Source of the DNA: an uncultured Oscillospiraceae bacterium
GTDB lineage: Bacteria > Bacillota > Clostridia > Oscillospirales > Acutalibacteraceae
Direction: 5' to 3'
DNA length: 19,907 bases
Assembly: GCA_902478455.1 (NCBI GenBank)
Contig: CABSLJ010000020.1
Span: 1-19,907 of the forward strand
Numbering within the stretch: position 1 is the stretch's first letter; every line of letters begins with the position of its first letter. The notes beneath the pieces were generated by a model. It had not been told where the DNA came from. It did no database searches and saw nothing but the letters and a program-made list of their open reading frames with translations. This document shows positions 13,052-19,907 of the stretch, piece after piece. The position numbers and the translations under genes were made by a program.

Positions 13052-14938
13052 TTAAGTGGCGGTTTGACCGCTCTGCCCGGCGGAATCCTCCGCCGTCTCC
13101 TCCGGAACGACCAGCCGTTTCCCCTTGACCTTGGGCGCAGTCAGCCGGTCGATGCGCCGTTTGACGCGGTCGCTGCCGGCCGTCTCGCCCAGCATGCGTT
13201 CCAGAGGTCCGCCCCCGGCGGACGCCACCAGGTTCACCATCATCTGGCTGGCCGCCCGGACGGAGGGGAGCTCGTCAAAGCGCATCAGAAGATCATCTCC
13301 GTCGAACAAGATCTTGATCAGCCGGGTGTTGGGCGTCTCCACAAAGGAGATGGAAAGCTTGAGCACGTCGCGGTCGTCCTCGTCGGTAAACCAGCCCGCC
13401 GTGCTGCCCACGGCGTAGGTCTCCCCCCGGTAATGGACCTCCCCGTAACGGGGACGGCCGTCCATGCCGCAGCGCACCGTGTTACGCTCCTCTCCCTCGG
13501 TGAAGGAGATTTCGCACACATCCTCCTCAAAAGCGAAGGCGATGCGCTCCAGACCGGTGGTGAAGTTGGCGTGCACCCCCTGCAGGATAAAGGGAAAAAG
13601 TCCCGCCGGATTGCGTTCCAGCGTATAGCTGGAGCCGTGGCGCCGCGCCGAGGCGGGGGGAAGGGTGCCTGTCTGCGCCGCCCCTTTTCTGTGGAAGCCG
13701 GCGCGCAGCGCCTCCAGAAAGCCGCCTTCCTGCGGTTCGCCTGTCCTTTTGGGACAAACAGCCCCGGCAAAGACGAGCTCCTTGAGCGTCTCGGCCAGCG
13801 AACGGAGGGCGTGCATGTTACGCGCAAGGGGCTCGCTGGAGAGGGCGTCCTGTCCGCAGAAGGTGTCTCCTATGAGCTCCATCAGCGGTCCCTGCGGAAA
13901 GAGATTCTGGCTGCCGCCCGTGATGACGAGCACCATGTCCTCCTTCGGCATGACGACCACATACTGCCCGAAGGCGCCGTTGAACTGATAGGCCCCCTCC
14001 ATGGGGCACATCCAGATCTGGTAGCCGTAGCCGTCGGGACAGCGGTCGCTGGGAGACGCCACCTGATTGACGGTGGCCTCCCGGATCCATTCCTCCGAAA
14101 GCAGCTGCCGGGCTTCGCCCCGCACCGTCCAGCGTCCGCCGTTCAGATAGAGCTGGCCCAGCTTGGCCAGGTCCTCCGGGCGCAGATAAAGCCCCCAGCC
14201 GCCCTTTTCGGTGCCCAGCGGGCAGGTTTCCCACTCGTGGGAATCAATCCCCAGCGGCTCAAAGAGACGGGGCGTAAGGTATTCGACCACCCCCATGCCC
14301 GTTTTGCGGCGGAGAATGGCGCACAGCATGTAGCTGTTCATGCTGTTGTAATAAAACTGTTCCCCGGGCGTGAAATAAAAATCGGACTGCAGGTAGCCCT
14401 TGACCCAATCCCATTCGGCCACCGAGCCCAGCTCATTGAAGCGGACGCCCGCCTCCATGGTCAGCAGATGCCGCACGGTAAGCGCGCCCACGCGCGGCGA
14501 GCGCAGGGGATGGGGGGCGAGCTTGTCCGGAAAGAGGTCGGCGAGCTTTTCATCCAGCGAGAGAAGCCCCTCGTCCACCGCCATGCCTACGGCGGTGGAC
14601 ACCACGCTCTTGCTCAGGGAATAGAGCATGTGAGGATATTCGGCCGTGTAGGGGCTGAAATGCCCCTCGGCGATCACCCGTCCGTGCCGCAGGACAAGCG
14701 CGCTGTGCACGAAGACGTCGGGCAGGCGGGGAAGCGCGCGGTAAAACCGCTCCACCACAGCGGAAGGGATTCCCTCCGCCTCCGGCGTGGAGCGGGGCAG
14801 CGCCTCTCCCTTGTTCGGCGGCAGCCTGACGCACGCCCCCTTTTGGGGCTTGAATTCATAGCCCGCCACCCGCTGCAGGTCGCCCATATAGAGCTTGCGC
14901 AGCACGTCGGCGATTTTGACCTGGCCGATGATATCCAT
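13052..14938 (-). CDS. Cytosolic-looking serine hydrolase of the beta-lactamase/PBP family with extra C-terminal domain
   Basis: 628 residues. GGAGGT lies 4 nt before the ATG at 14938; the GTG three bases upstream is too close to it. The PF00144-type domain (class C beta-lactamase, DD-peptidase and esterase relatives) covers about 50-365. The nucleophile motif SLSK has Ser107 and Lys110. The YxN motif is in FYYNSMNSY (195-203), and the third element is probably FNGAFGQY (319-326). After it come about 260 residues with a helical stretch (HALRSLAETLKELVF) and a beta-rich part (FPFILQGVHANFTTGLERIAFAFEED, CEISFTEGEERNTVRCG), plus a basic and acidic tail. No signal peptide or membrane anchor is visible, unlike secreted relatives, so it may act in the cytosol as an esterase or amidase. 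The substrate is unknown. It stands alone between fucO and a convergent terminator pair. Confidence 0.82.
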   Translation of the reverse strand: MDIIGQVKIADVLRKLYMGDLQRVAGYEFKPQKGACVRLPPNKGEALPRSTPEAEGIPSAVVERFYRALPRLPDVFVHSALVLRHGRVIAEGHFSPYTAEYPHMLYSLSKSVVSTAVGMAVDEGLLSLDEKLADLFPDKLAPHPLRSPRVGALTVRHLLTMEAGVRFNELGSVAEWDWVKGYLQSDFYFTPGEQFYYNSMNSYMLCAILRRKTGMGVVEYLTPRLFEPLGIDSHEWETCPLGTEKGGWGLYLRPEDLAKLGQLYLNGGRWTVRGEARQLLSEEWIREATVNQVASPSDRCPDGYGYQIWMCPMEGAYQFNGAFGQYVVVMPKEDMVLVITGGSQNLFPQGPLMELIGDTFCGQDALSSEPLARNMHALRSLAETLKELVFAGAVCPKRTGEPQEGGFLEALRAGFHRKGAAQTGTLPPASARRHGSSYTLERNPAGLFPFILQGVHANFTTGLERIAFAFEEDVCEISFTEGEERNTVRCGMDGRPRYGEVHYRGETYAVGSTAGWFTDEDDRDVLKLSISFVETPNTRLIKILFDGDDLLMRFDELPSVRAASQMMVNLVASAGGGPLERMLGETAGSDRVKRRIDRLTAPKVKGKRLVVPEETAEDSAGQSGQTAT

Positions 14939-15123
14939 CACACACCTCCGGAAAGAAATGACAGCCGCCGAACGCGACGAACGGGGGACGGGGACGCCGG
15001 GGCCTTATGAAAAAAACAGGCCGGGAAAAACGGCGCATGCTCCGGCGCGGGCCTCTGCCGGGAGCGGGCGGACCCGCCGTTGCAGAAGCTCACGCCGTCG
15101 CGGCGTTTTCCGACGACCTGAAA

Positions 15124-15151
15124 GGGCGGGCAGACGGCAAGCCGCCCGCCC
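15124..15151 (-). terminator. Hairpin after fucO, likely terminator
   Basis: GGGCGGGC (15124-15131) pairs with GCCCGCCC (15144-15151). It begins 28 bp after the fucO stop. On the minus strand only TTT follows the stem, so the stem is strong but the tail is weak. The rest of the 240-bp gap up to the serine hydrolase gene shows no gene. Confidence 0.55.
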
Positions 15152-15178
15152 CTCTTTGCGCTTGACGCGCTTGCCTGA

Positions 15179-16330
15179 TCACATCATGGAACGATACAGC
15201 GCGGCGATCTCCTCGACCGTGGTATCCTTCGGGTTGCCGGGCGTGCAGGCGTCCGCCAGGGCCGACTGCGCGAGGAACTCGATGTCCTCCTCCTTGACGC
15301 CCACCTCCGAAAGGGTGGCCGGGATGCCGACATCCTTGGAGAGCTGGCGCACGGCGTCGATGGCCGCTTGGCGGTACTCCTCCACGCTCATGCCGTCCAC
15401 GCCTTGCACACCCATCGCGCGGGCAATCTCTCGGTATTTTTCACCGGTCGCATCGGCATTATACGCCATGACGGTGGGCAGAATAATGGCGTTGGCCACG
15501 CCGTGGGGCGTGTCGTACACAGCGCCGAGCGGGTGCGCCATCGAATGGACGATGCCCAGACCCACGTTGGAGAAGCCCATGCCGGCCACATACTGACCGA
15601 GCGCCATGCCCTCGCGGCCTTCGGCTTCGTTGGCGACGGCGCCGCGCAGCGAACGGGAGATGATCTCAATGGCCTTAAGGTGGAACATGTCGGAAAGCTC
15701 CCAGGCGCCCTTGGTGATGTAACCCTCAATGGCGTGGGTCAGCGCGTCCATACCGGTGGCGGCGGTCAGGCCCTTGGGCATGCTGGACATCATATCGGAA
15801 TCGACTACGGCGACGACCGGAATGTCGTGCGGGTCAACGCAGACGAACTTGCGGTTCTTCTCGGCATCGGTGATGACGTAGTTGATGGTGACCTCGGCGG
15901 CGGTGCCGGCGGTGGTGGGAACGGCGATGATGGGCACGCACTTGTTCTTGGTGACCACCGCGCCCTCCAGGCTGCGGACGTCCGCATGCTCGGGGTTGTT
16001 GATGATGATGCCGACGGCCTTGGCGGTATCCATCGAGGAGCCGCCGCCGATGGCGATGAGGTAATCCGCGCCGCTCGACTGGAAGGCCTTCACGCCGTCC
16101 TGAACGTTCTGGATGGTGGGGTTCTGCTTGAGGTCGGTGAACATTTCATAGGCAAGACCATTGTCCTCGAGCACCTTGGTGACCTTCTGGGCGACGCCGA
16201 ACTTGACCAGGTCCTTGTCGGTGACGACCAGCGCCTTCTGAAAACCGCGGCCCTTGACCTCATCGGCGATTGAGGCGATGGCTCCCGCTCCAAAATAGGA
16301 CGTCTCGTTGAGTATAAACCTGTTTGCCAT
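15179..16330 (-). CDS. fucO: Lactaldehyde reductase / 1,2-propanediol oxidoreductase
   Basis: 383 residues, the usual length for FucO, a group III iron-dependent alcohol dehydrogenase that reduces L-lactaldehyde to 1,2-propanediol with NADH during fucose or rhamnose fermentation. Many stretches match the E. coli enzyme as remembered: ILNETSYFG, GADYLIAIGGGS (87-98, nucleotide site), TTAGTAAEVTINYVITD, RKFVCVDPHDIP, DALTHAIEGYI and GQYVAGMGFSNVGLG. The metal ligands expected from the family are Asp195, His199, His262 and His276. AGGGGG lies 9 nt before the ATG. No fucose or rhamnose catabolic gene is next to it, so in this strain it may also serve other aldehydes or alcohols. Its promoter and a structured leader lie upstream. 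Cytosolic. Confidence 0.95.
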   Translation of the reverse strand: MANRFILNETSYFGAGAIASIADEVKGRGFQKALVVTDKDLVKFGVAQKVTKVLEDNGLAYEMFTDLKQNPTIQNVQDGVKAFQSSGADYLIAIGGGSSMDTAKAVGIIINNPEHADVRSLEGAVVTKNKCVPIIAVPTTAGTAAEVTINYVITDAEKNRKFVCVDPHDIPVVAVVDSDMMSSMPKGLTAATGMDALTHAIEGYITKGAWELSDMFHLKAIEIISRSLRGAVANEAEGREGMALGQYVAGMGFSNVGLGIVHSMAHPLGAVYDTPHGVANAIILPTVMAYNADATGEKYREIARAMGVQGVDGMSVEEYRQAAIDAVRQLSKDVGIPATLSEVGVKEEDIEFLAQSALADACTPGNPKDTTVEEIAALYRSMM

Positions 16331-16411
16331 TTGATTAACCCCCTGTTTTTTGCCGCGGCGGACAGCGTCCGCACGGGCGCTCCACCGCGGAAGATTTTCT
16401 TGATTGCTATT

Positions 16412-16440
16412 ATTTTATCACACTTGACGACGGCCCGCAA
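16412..16440 (-). promoter_or_regulatory. Likely SigA-type promoter of fucO
   Basis: On the minus strand, TTGCGG (16440-16435) and TAAAAT (16417-16412) are separated by 17 bp, within an AT-rich patch that stands out from the surroundings. The leader to the fucO ATG would be about 75 nt. Confidence 0.5.
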
Positions 16441-16557
16441 GGCACCCGGCGGGAATTGCGCACAGATTGTCCTTTGCCCTTGCTTTCTGCGTGTTTTGCG
16501 TGAATCGGTCCACCGGGGGCCGCTGAACGCCGGCAAAAGGAGACGCCGTAAAGGGAC

Positions 16558-16591
16558 AAAAGCGCCCGGAGGAAACCCTCCGGGCGCTTTT
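16558..16591 (-). terminator. Strong bidirectional-looking terminator after the DUF6809-like gene
   Basis: A perfect 15-bp stem (16558-16572 with 16577-16591) runs from AAAAGCGCCCGGAGG to its complement with a 4-nt loop. The stem ends in A on one side and T on the other, so either strand yields a T-run. It stops transcripts of the small minus-strand gene about 80 bp past its stop codon. Confidence 0.82.
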
Positions 16592-16673
16592 GTCGGTCGT
16601 TTTTTCACGGCCCGGCGCGCTTGGCCTTCTTGCCGCCCTTCCCAACGGTCGGAGCGGGCGCAGCGCGGTTCCC

Positions 16674-16979
16674 TCATTCCCCCGCCTCGCCGGAAAGCAG
16701 TTCGTCCAGGCCGGAGAGGTCTTTGTCCCGGGCAATCAGGTCCCGGCACAGCAGAAAGCCGCACCGGAAGTTTTCATAGCCCACTTCCATGAGATAATCC
16801 ACTTCTTTATAATAGAGGGTATCGTAGCTTTCCTGCTGCTCCGGGTCGAGCAGCAGGGCGAAGGTATCCCGCAGGTCGGCAATCGTCTCCGACTGCTTGC
16901 GGTACTTCGGACTTTGCTCTTTTGCAAAGTATTGGTCATAAAAACAACTGTCATAAATTTTTCTCAGCATTTCTTCCAT
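16674..16979 (-). CDS. Small DUF6809-like protein
   Basis: 101 residues, acidic, no signal peptide or membrane helix. GAGGAGG lies 7 nt before the ATG at 16979. The pattern of a short N-terminal helix with MLRKIYDS, then SPKYRKQSETIADLRDTFALLLDPEQQESYDTL, and later YENFRCGFLLCRDLI resembles the small clostridial family DUF6809 (remembered pattern 'LYDG..., PEYRK..., L..E.Q.....F..GF.LG'). The function of that family is not known. The gene is followed by a strong terminator and preceded by a long leader without an evident gene, so it is probably monocistronic. Confidence 0.75.
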   Translation of the reverse strand: MEEMLRKIYDSCFYDQYFAKEQSPKYRKQSETIADLRDTFALLLDPEQQESYDTLYYKEVDYLMEVGYENFRCGFLLCRDLIARDKDLSGLDELLSGEAGE

Positions 16980-17341
16980 CCCAACGCCTCCTCAAAATAA
17001 AACAGCTCCGGTCAAGAAAGCCCTCCCGGCTTTGCCGCGTCAAACGGCTTTTCAGACGTCCCTTGCTTTTTTTATCCCTTTGCGTGAGACCGCCTCCCGC
17101 CGGGCGCGCAGTGCCACATTTGTGCAAGTGAACATCATCACTGTAATCATGATATAACATTTCCTCCCATCCGTCCAGTGACCATCCTTCACTCATTTCA
17201 TAGGCCACGCGCCGGTTCACCGTGGTTTGCCATCGCTTTTATGGGGGGAACCCCCACGGACGTTTTGAAATCCGTCTCTGCAGGGAGGCGTCCTCCCCGC
17301 CCACCCATCCACGCCGCTCATAAATAAAAATGATAAGAAGA
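16980..17341. other. Gene-free stretch upstream of the DUF6809-like gene
   Basis: No convincing gene. A weak promoter can be proposed on the minus strand (TGGACG, 17 bp, TATCAT, around 17150-17180), which would give a leader of about 170 nt. A minus-strand frame (16951-17220) begins MNRRVAYEMSEGWSLDGWEE but lacks a ribosome binding site and runs into the start of the small gene, so it was not called. The left end of the stretch holds the ribosome binding site of that gene. Confidence 0.5.
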
Positions 17342-17371
17342 AAACAGGACCTGCCGCGGCAGGTCCTGTTT
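17342..17371 (-). terminator. 30-bp perfect palindrome, terminator of the YoaK-like gene
   Basis: AAACAGGACCTGCCG is followed directly by its exact complement. On the minus strand the stem is followed by TTCTTCTTATC after a T-run, fitting a terminator 118 bp past the stop of the YoaK-like gene. Because the palindrome is perfect it can also work on the plus strand. Confidence 0.72.
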
Positions 17372-17488
17372 GTACGAAAAACGCCGATCTCACAGGAGAA
17401 GATTTCCCCGATTTTCAGAGCGGGCAAGGGTAGGGCGGCATGGCCGACCGGGTGGAAAGGCCATGGAATCCGGCCGCCGGCATCCGGA

Positions 17489-18166
17489 CTATTGCGCCTC
17501 TTTGTCCGCTTCGCGGAAAAACATGAGCCCAAAGCCCGCTAGCATCAGCCCGGCCGCAATCCAAATGGAGCGGTCGCCCAGCTTCCGGGAGAGCACCGCC
17601 CCCACCGCCGCGCCGACGGCGAAGACCAGAATAATAAAATAGTAATGCAGGCTTTTCCGCTTCATCTCCGGGTCCTTTGTGATGTGGTAGCGGTAGAGCA
17701 TTTCGGTTGCGCTGCGCATGTTGCCGATGCACATCGTCGTAGCGCAGGGAATGCCCCGGAACTTCCGGAAGCAATCAACCTGCATGGCGCAGGCGAAGGA
17801 AAGCAGAACATTGGCCGGGATATTCATGCTCTGCGGCAGGCAGCCCGCAATGAGGAGCATGATGATCTCGACGCCCAGGACGGCCTGCCGCCAGTGGAAT
17901 CTCGACGTATCCTTGCACCATTCCCGAATCCACCCCGTGATATAAACCCCGGCGACAAAGGCCAGCAGGGGAAACAGATAGCGCAGCGCGTGGGTAAAAT
18001 CCCCGCCGGCCAGATTTTGCCCCAGCAGGACGATGTTGCCGGTCTGCGCATTGGCGAAGACCTGGCCCCGGCAGTTGTAGGAATAAGCGTCCTGAAAGCC
18101 TCCGGCCAGGGTCAGCAGCACGCCCAGCGTCATGGATTCGGACATTTGTTTCGGCCGACGGATCAT
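17489..18166 (-). CDS. YoaK / DUF1275 family membrane protein
   Basis: 225 residues with about six membrane helices, normal for this family. The signature GGFQDAYSYNCRG (22-34) followed by VFANAQTGNIVLLG (36-49) is the clear family mark. Later segments include LLSFACAMQVDCFRK and TTMCIGNMRSATEML, also typical (an internal repeat of the first motif, with T.CTGNM in relatives). The function is not established; transport of a small molecule has been suggested for related proteins only by topology. AGAAAGGG lies about 9 nt before the ATG. It has its own promoter, diverging from the sleL-like gene, and its own terminator. Confidence 0.9.
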   Translation of the reverse strand: MIRRPKQMSESMTLGVLLTLAGGFQDAYSYNCRGQVFANAQTGNIVLLGQNLAGGDFTHALRYLFPLLAFVAGVYITGWIREWCKDTSRFHWRQAVLGVEIIMLLIAGCLPQSMNIPANVLLSFACAMQVDCFRKFRGIPCATTMCIGNMRSATEMLYRYHITKDPEMKRKSLHYYFIILVFAVGAAVGAVLSRKLGDRSIWIAAGLMLAGFGLMFFREADKEAQ

Positions 18167-18198
18167 TTTTGTTCGCCCTTTCTCCCGTATTCCCTATT

Positions 18199-18227
18199 AT
18201 TATAACGCGGAATCCGCCGCATGACAA
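18199..18227 (-). promoter_or_regulatory. Strong SigA-type promoter of the YoaK-like gene, with palindrome in the spacer
   Basis: On the minus strand, TTGTCA (18227-18222) and TATAAT (18204-18199) are separated by exactly 17 bp. The spacer contains the palindrome GCGGAATCCGC (18207-18217), which could be an operator. The predicted leader is about 25-30 nt. Confidence 0.75.
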
Positions 18228-18340
18228 ATCGAATCCCCGCCCGGCGGGAAACGAGGACGCTCCATACGACCGCAAGGGAGGCACCCTTTTTCGCTCTTTT
18301 TCATATTCTGTCAACAAGGAATACATAAGGCGGTGGAACA

Positions 18341-19627
18341 ATGGTCATTCATGTGGTTCAGGCGGGCGAAACGGTGGACGGCATCGCGCGGCGGTACGGC
18401 GTCTCGCGGGAGAGAATCATCAGCGACAACAATTTAACCGATACGCAGCGCCTTGTCGTCGGCCAAGCGCTGCTTGTGCTGCAGCCGGCGGAGACCTATA
18501 CCGTCCAGGCGGGGGACACGCTCGCTTCCATTGCGGCGCGCTTTGGCGTGAGCGAAATCGTGCTGCTGCAATACAATCCCAGTCTGATCGGCCTGCCCTA
18601 CTTGACGGCCGGGCAGGAAATTGTGATTCGTTTTACAGAGGAAAAAGGGCGGGAAATCACCGTCAACGGCTACGCTTATCCCTACATACGGCTGGACGTC
18701 CTGGAACAGACACTGCCCTACCTGACCTATCTGACCATCTTCGGTTACAGCTTTACTGAAACGGGGGAGCTCATCGGCATCGACGATCAGCCGCTCATCG
18801 GGCTGGCGTACCAATACAGGACGGCGCCCGTGATGCTTTTGACCACCTATGTGGAGGGAGAAAATTTCAGCGGGGCGGCGGTCAACCAGCTTTTTTACAA
18901 TCCTCAGGTGCAGAGCCATCTGCTCGACAACGTCGTCGCCGTCATGAAGGAAAAGGGCTACCTGGGGCTGGACGTCGATTTTGAATACGTCGCGCCCGAA
19001 GACCGGGAGGGCTACCTCCGCTTTCTGGAGAACACCGTGGCCCGCATGCATGAAAACGGCTTTTTTGTCAACGTCGATCTCGCGCCCAAAATCTCGGGAG
19101 ATCAGCCGGGACTGCTCTATGAAGCGCACGACTATCCGGCCATCGGCGCCCTCGTGGACACGGTGCTGATCATGACCTACGAATGGGGGTATACCTTCGG
19201 TGAGCCGCAGGCCGTGGCGCCGATCAACAAGGTGGCTGAGGTGGTGCGCTACGCCGTCAGTGTGATCCCGGCGGACAAAATCCTGATGGGTATCCCCAAT
19301 TACGGCTACGACTGGATTCTGCCTTTTGAACAGGGCGTGACCCGAGCGACGGCCATCGGCAACCCCTACGCGGTGGAGATTGCGTCGCGCTACGGCGCGC
19401 GGATCGAATTTGATGAAAAGGCCCAGTCCCCCACCTTCGGCTACTTCGATCGCAACGGTCTGGAACACGTCGTGTGGTTTGAGGACGTCCGCAGCATCCG
19501 GGCGAAATACGATCTGTTGGACCGGTACGGCCTGCGCGGCGCGGGCTATTGGAACGTCATGCGCCCCTTTTCCCAGAACTGGGGTTTTGTCAGCGCCCGC
19601 TATGACATCCGCAAGGCGGTGGAATAG
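18341..19627 (+). CDS. YaaH/SleL-like spore cortex lytic N-acetylglucosaminidase (2x LysM + GH18)
   Basis: 428 residues. SleL/YaaH enzymes cleave cortex fragments during germination and are packed in the spore coat or cortex; the lack of a signal peptide here fits this. Two LysM repeats come first (about 2-47 with HVVQAGETVDGIARRYGV, and 52-97 with YTVQAGDTLASIAARFGV), which bind N-acetylglucosamine polymers. The GH18 barrel follows (about 105-425), with the catalytic GLDVDFEYV (209-217; Asp211, Asp213 and Glu215, the acid) and further GH18 strands such as VLIMTYEWGY and ILMGIPNYGYDW, and WNVMRPF near the end. The ribosome binding site is weak (AAGGCGGTGG before the ATG at 18341). It is divergent from the YoaK-like gene. 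A coat- or forespore-specific sigma factor is expected, but no clear promoter was seen. Confidence 0.92.
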   Translation: MVIHVVQAGETVDGIARRYGVSRERIISDNNLTDTQRLVVGQALLVLQPAETYTVQAGDTLASIAARFGVSEIVLLQYNPSLIGLPYLTAGQEIVIRFTEEKGREITVNGYAYPYIRLDVLEQTLPYLTYLTIFGYSFTETGELIGIDDQPLIGLAYQYRTAPVMLLTTYVEGENFSGAAVNQLFYNPQVQSHLLDNVVAVMKEKGYLGLDVDFEYVAPEDREGYLRFLENTVARMHENGFFVNVDLAPKISGDQPGLLYEAHDYPAIGALVDTVLIMTYEWGYTFGEPQAVAPINKVAEVVRYAVSVIPADKILMGIPNYGYDWILPFEQGVTRATAIGNPYAVEIASRYGARIEFDEKAQSPTFGYFDRNGLEHVVWFEDVRSIRAKYDLLDRYGLRGAGYWNVMRPFSQNWGFVSARYDIRKAVE

Positions 19628-19682
19628 GGCAGGAGAACCCAATGGAGGATCATGACTCTCAACAAAAAGAAGCATTTCAAAC

Positions 19683-19717
19683 CCCGGCGCGGCCTGAAGG
19701 TCTGCACCGGGATTTTT
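19683..19717 (+). terminator. Terminator of the sleL-like gene
   Basis: CCCGG (19683-19687) and CCGGG (19707-19711) close an imperfect GC-rich hairpin with a TGAA loop, followed by ATTTTT. It lies 56 bp past the stop of the sleL-like gene. Confidence 0.6.
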
Positions 19718-19834
19718 CATGGGTAGGAGAAATCGATTCCGTTACGCAGCCGGGCTGCGCCAAGCTGGATGTGCAAGGCAAATCGTTTCCCATAAATTGT
19801 GGATTGCGAAAAAAGCCTTTGTTCCATTAAAATA

Positions 19835-19863
19835 TTATTGTAAACCAATTGGATTAATATAAA
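19835..19863 (+). promoter_or_regulatory. Promoter of the gene at the right edge
   Basis: TATAAA (19858-19863) with TTATTG (19835-19840) 17 bp upstream, in an AT-rich stretch that contrasts with the GC-rich surroundings. CCAATTGG (19845-19852), an 8-bp palindrome, lies in the spacer. The -35 is weak. Confidence 0.45.
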
Positions 19864-19886
19864 ATAAAAGAAAAGGAGAATGCGCA

Positions 19887-19907
19887 TTGAAGCCTGTGTA
19901 TGTAAAG
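19887..19907 (+). CDS. Start of a truncated gene at the window end
   Basis: AAAAGGAG lies 8 nt before a TTG at 19887, followed by codons for KPVYVK to the end of the window. An ATG at 19880 in another frame is too close to the ribosome binding site. Only seven codons are visible, so nothing can be said of the product. Confidence 0.5.

Larger units (their letters stand above)
16331..16673. other. Gene-free stretch with fucO leader and promoter
   Basis: This 343-bp gap contains the fucO leader (16331-16405), the fucO promoter, and the terminator of the next minus-strand gene. In the leader, GCGGAC/GTCCGC (16358-16363 with 16367-16372) forms a 6-bp hairpin, with CCGCGG copies on either side at 16353 and 16385. 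Its role is unknown. Reading frames here are shadows in GC-rich DNA. Confidence 0.6.

Noticed and set aside
12974..15010. 678-residue open frame on the plus strand over the serine hydrolase
   Set aside because: Exactly opposite a gene with catalytic motifs; its sequence is His-, Arg- and Gly-rich with no domain, and it crosses the terminator at 12981-13025.
15368..16273. 301-residue open frame on the plus strand over fucO
   Set aside because: Antisense shadow of a strongly conserved gene.
16951..17220. 89-residue minus-strand frame upstream of the DUF6809-like gene
   Set aside because: No ribosome binding site, no family resemblance, and it overlaps the start of the better-supported gene. 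Possible remnant, not called.
18305..18330. Possible sporulation (SigE-like) promoter before the sleL-like gene
   Set aside because: CATATT and ATACATA are present, but the spacing is short and the transcript start would fall on the ribosome binding site.
18434..19720. 428-residue open frame on the minus strand over the sleL-like gene
   Set aside because: Antisense shadow; the plus strand encodes clear LysM and GH18 motifs.
19642..19830. 62-residue plus-strand frame after the sleL-like gene
   Set aside because: A purine-rich site precedes it, but the frame contains the hairpin and T-run of the terminator and shows no recognisable pattern.

Overview
The window reads as a stretch of chromosome from a GC-rich, spore-forming member of the Clostridia, most likely Oscillospirales or a relative. 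The evidence is a YpeB germination protein, a LysM/GH18 cortex-lytic enzyme of the YaaH/SleL type, a MecA-like adaptor, a class B sortase, a NifS-type desulfurase next to ThiI, strong AGGAGG ribosome binding sites, and several TTG starts backed by good Shine-Dalgarno sequences. No rRNA, tRNA, CRISPR array or insertion sequence was recognised.

Layout. (1) 1-450: a small ribbon-helix-helix-like protein with its own promoter on the minus strand, of a kind common on integrative elements. It may mark the edge of such an element. (2) 449-4776, minus strand: a tightly overlapping set rnfC-rnfD-rnfE-rnfA, followed 48 bp later by an amidohydrolase. (3) 4874-6189: a mecA-like gene (plus) convergent with rpe (minus). 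(4) 6365-7723: ypeB alone on the minus strand with its own terminator. (5) 8039-12910, plus strand: nifS, thiI, a class B sortase with a long serine-rich tail, and a small unknown gene, closed by a strong hairpin terminator. (6) 13052-14938 (minus): a large PBP/beta-lactamase-like serine hydrolase. (7) 15179-16330 (minus): fucO, lactaldehyde reductase. (8) 16674-18166 (minus): a DUF6809-like small protein and a YoaK/DUF1275 membrane protein. (9) 18341-19627 (plus): the sleL/yaaH-like gene. (10) An AT-rich promoter and what looks like the first codons of another gene at the right edge.

The most unusual item is the Rnf-like cluster. All four genes are open, overlap or abut as in a real operon, and are recognisable as RnfC, D, E and A. 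However, rnfG and rnfB are absent. By comparison with remembered family motifs, RnfC lacks the glycine-rich nucleotide-binding loop, RnfD seems to have lost the flavin-bearing threonine motif, and RnfA and RnfE each lack one of the two cysteines that bind the intramembrane [2Fe-2S] cluster. RnfC keeps both [4Fe-4S] motifs. This points to a conserved but rewired Rnf/Nqr-like membrane complex, possibly not an NADH:ferredoxin oxidoreductase. The family comparisons were made from memory without an alignment.

Other genes fall into familiar roles. nifS and thiI together supply sulfur for tRNA 4-thiouridine (and possibly thiamine). ypeB and sleL act on the spore cortex at germination. rpe belongs to the pentose phosphate pathway. 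fucO reduces lactaldehyde to 1,2-propanediol.
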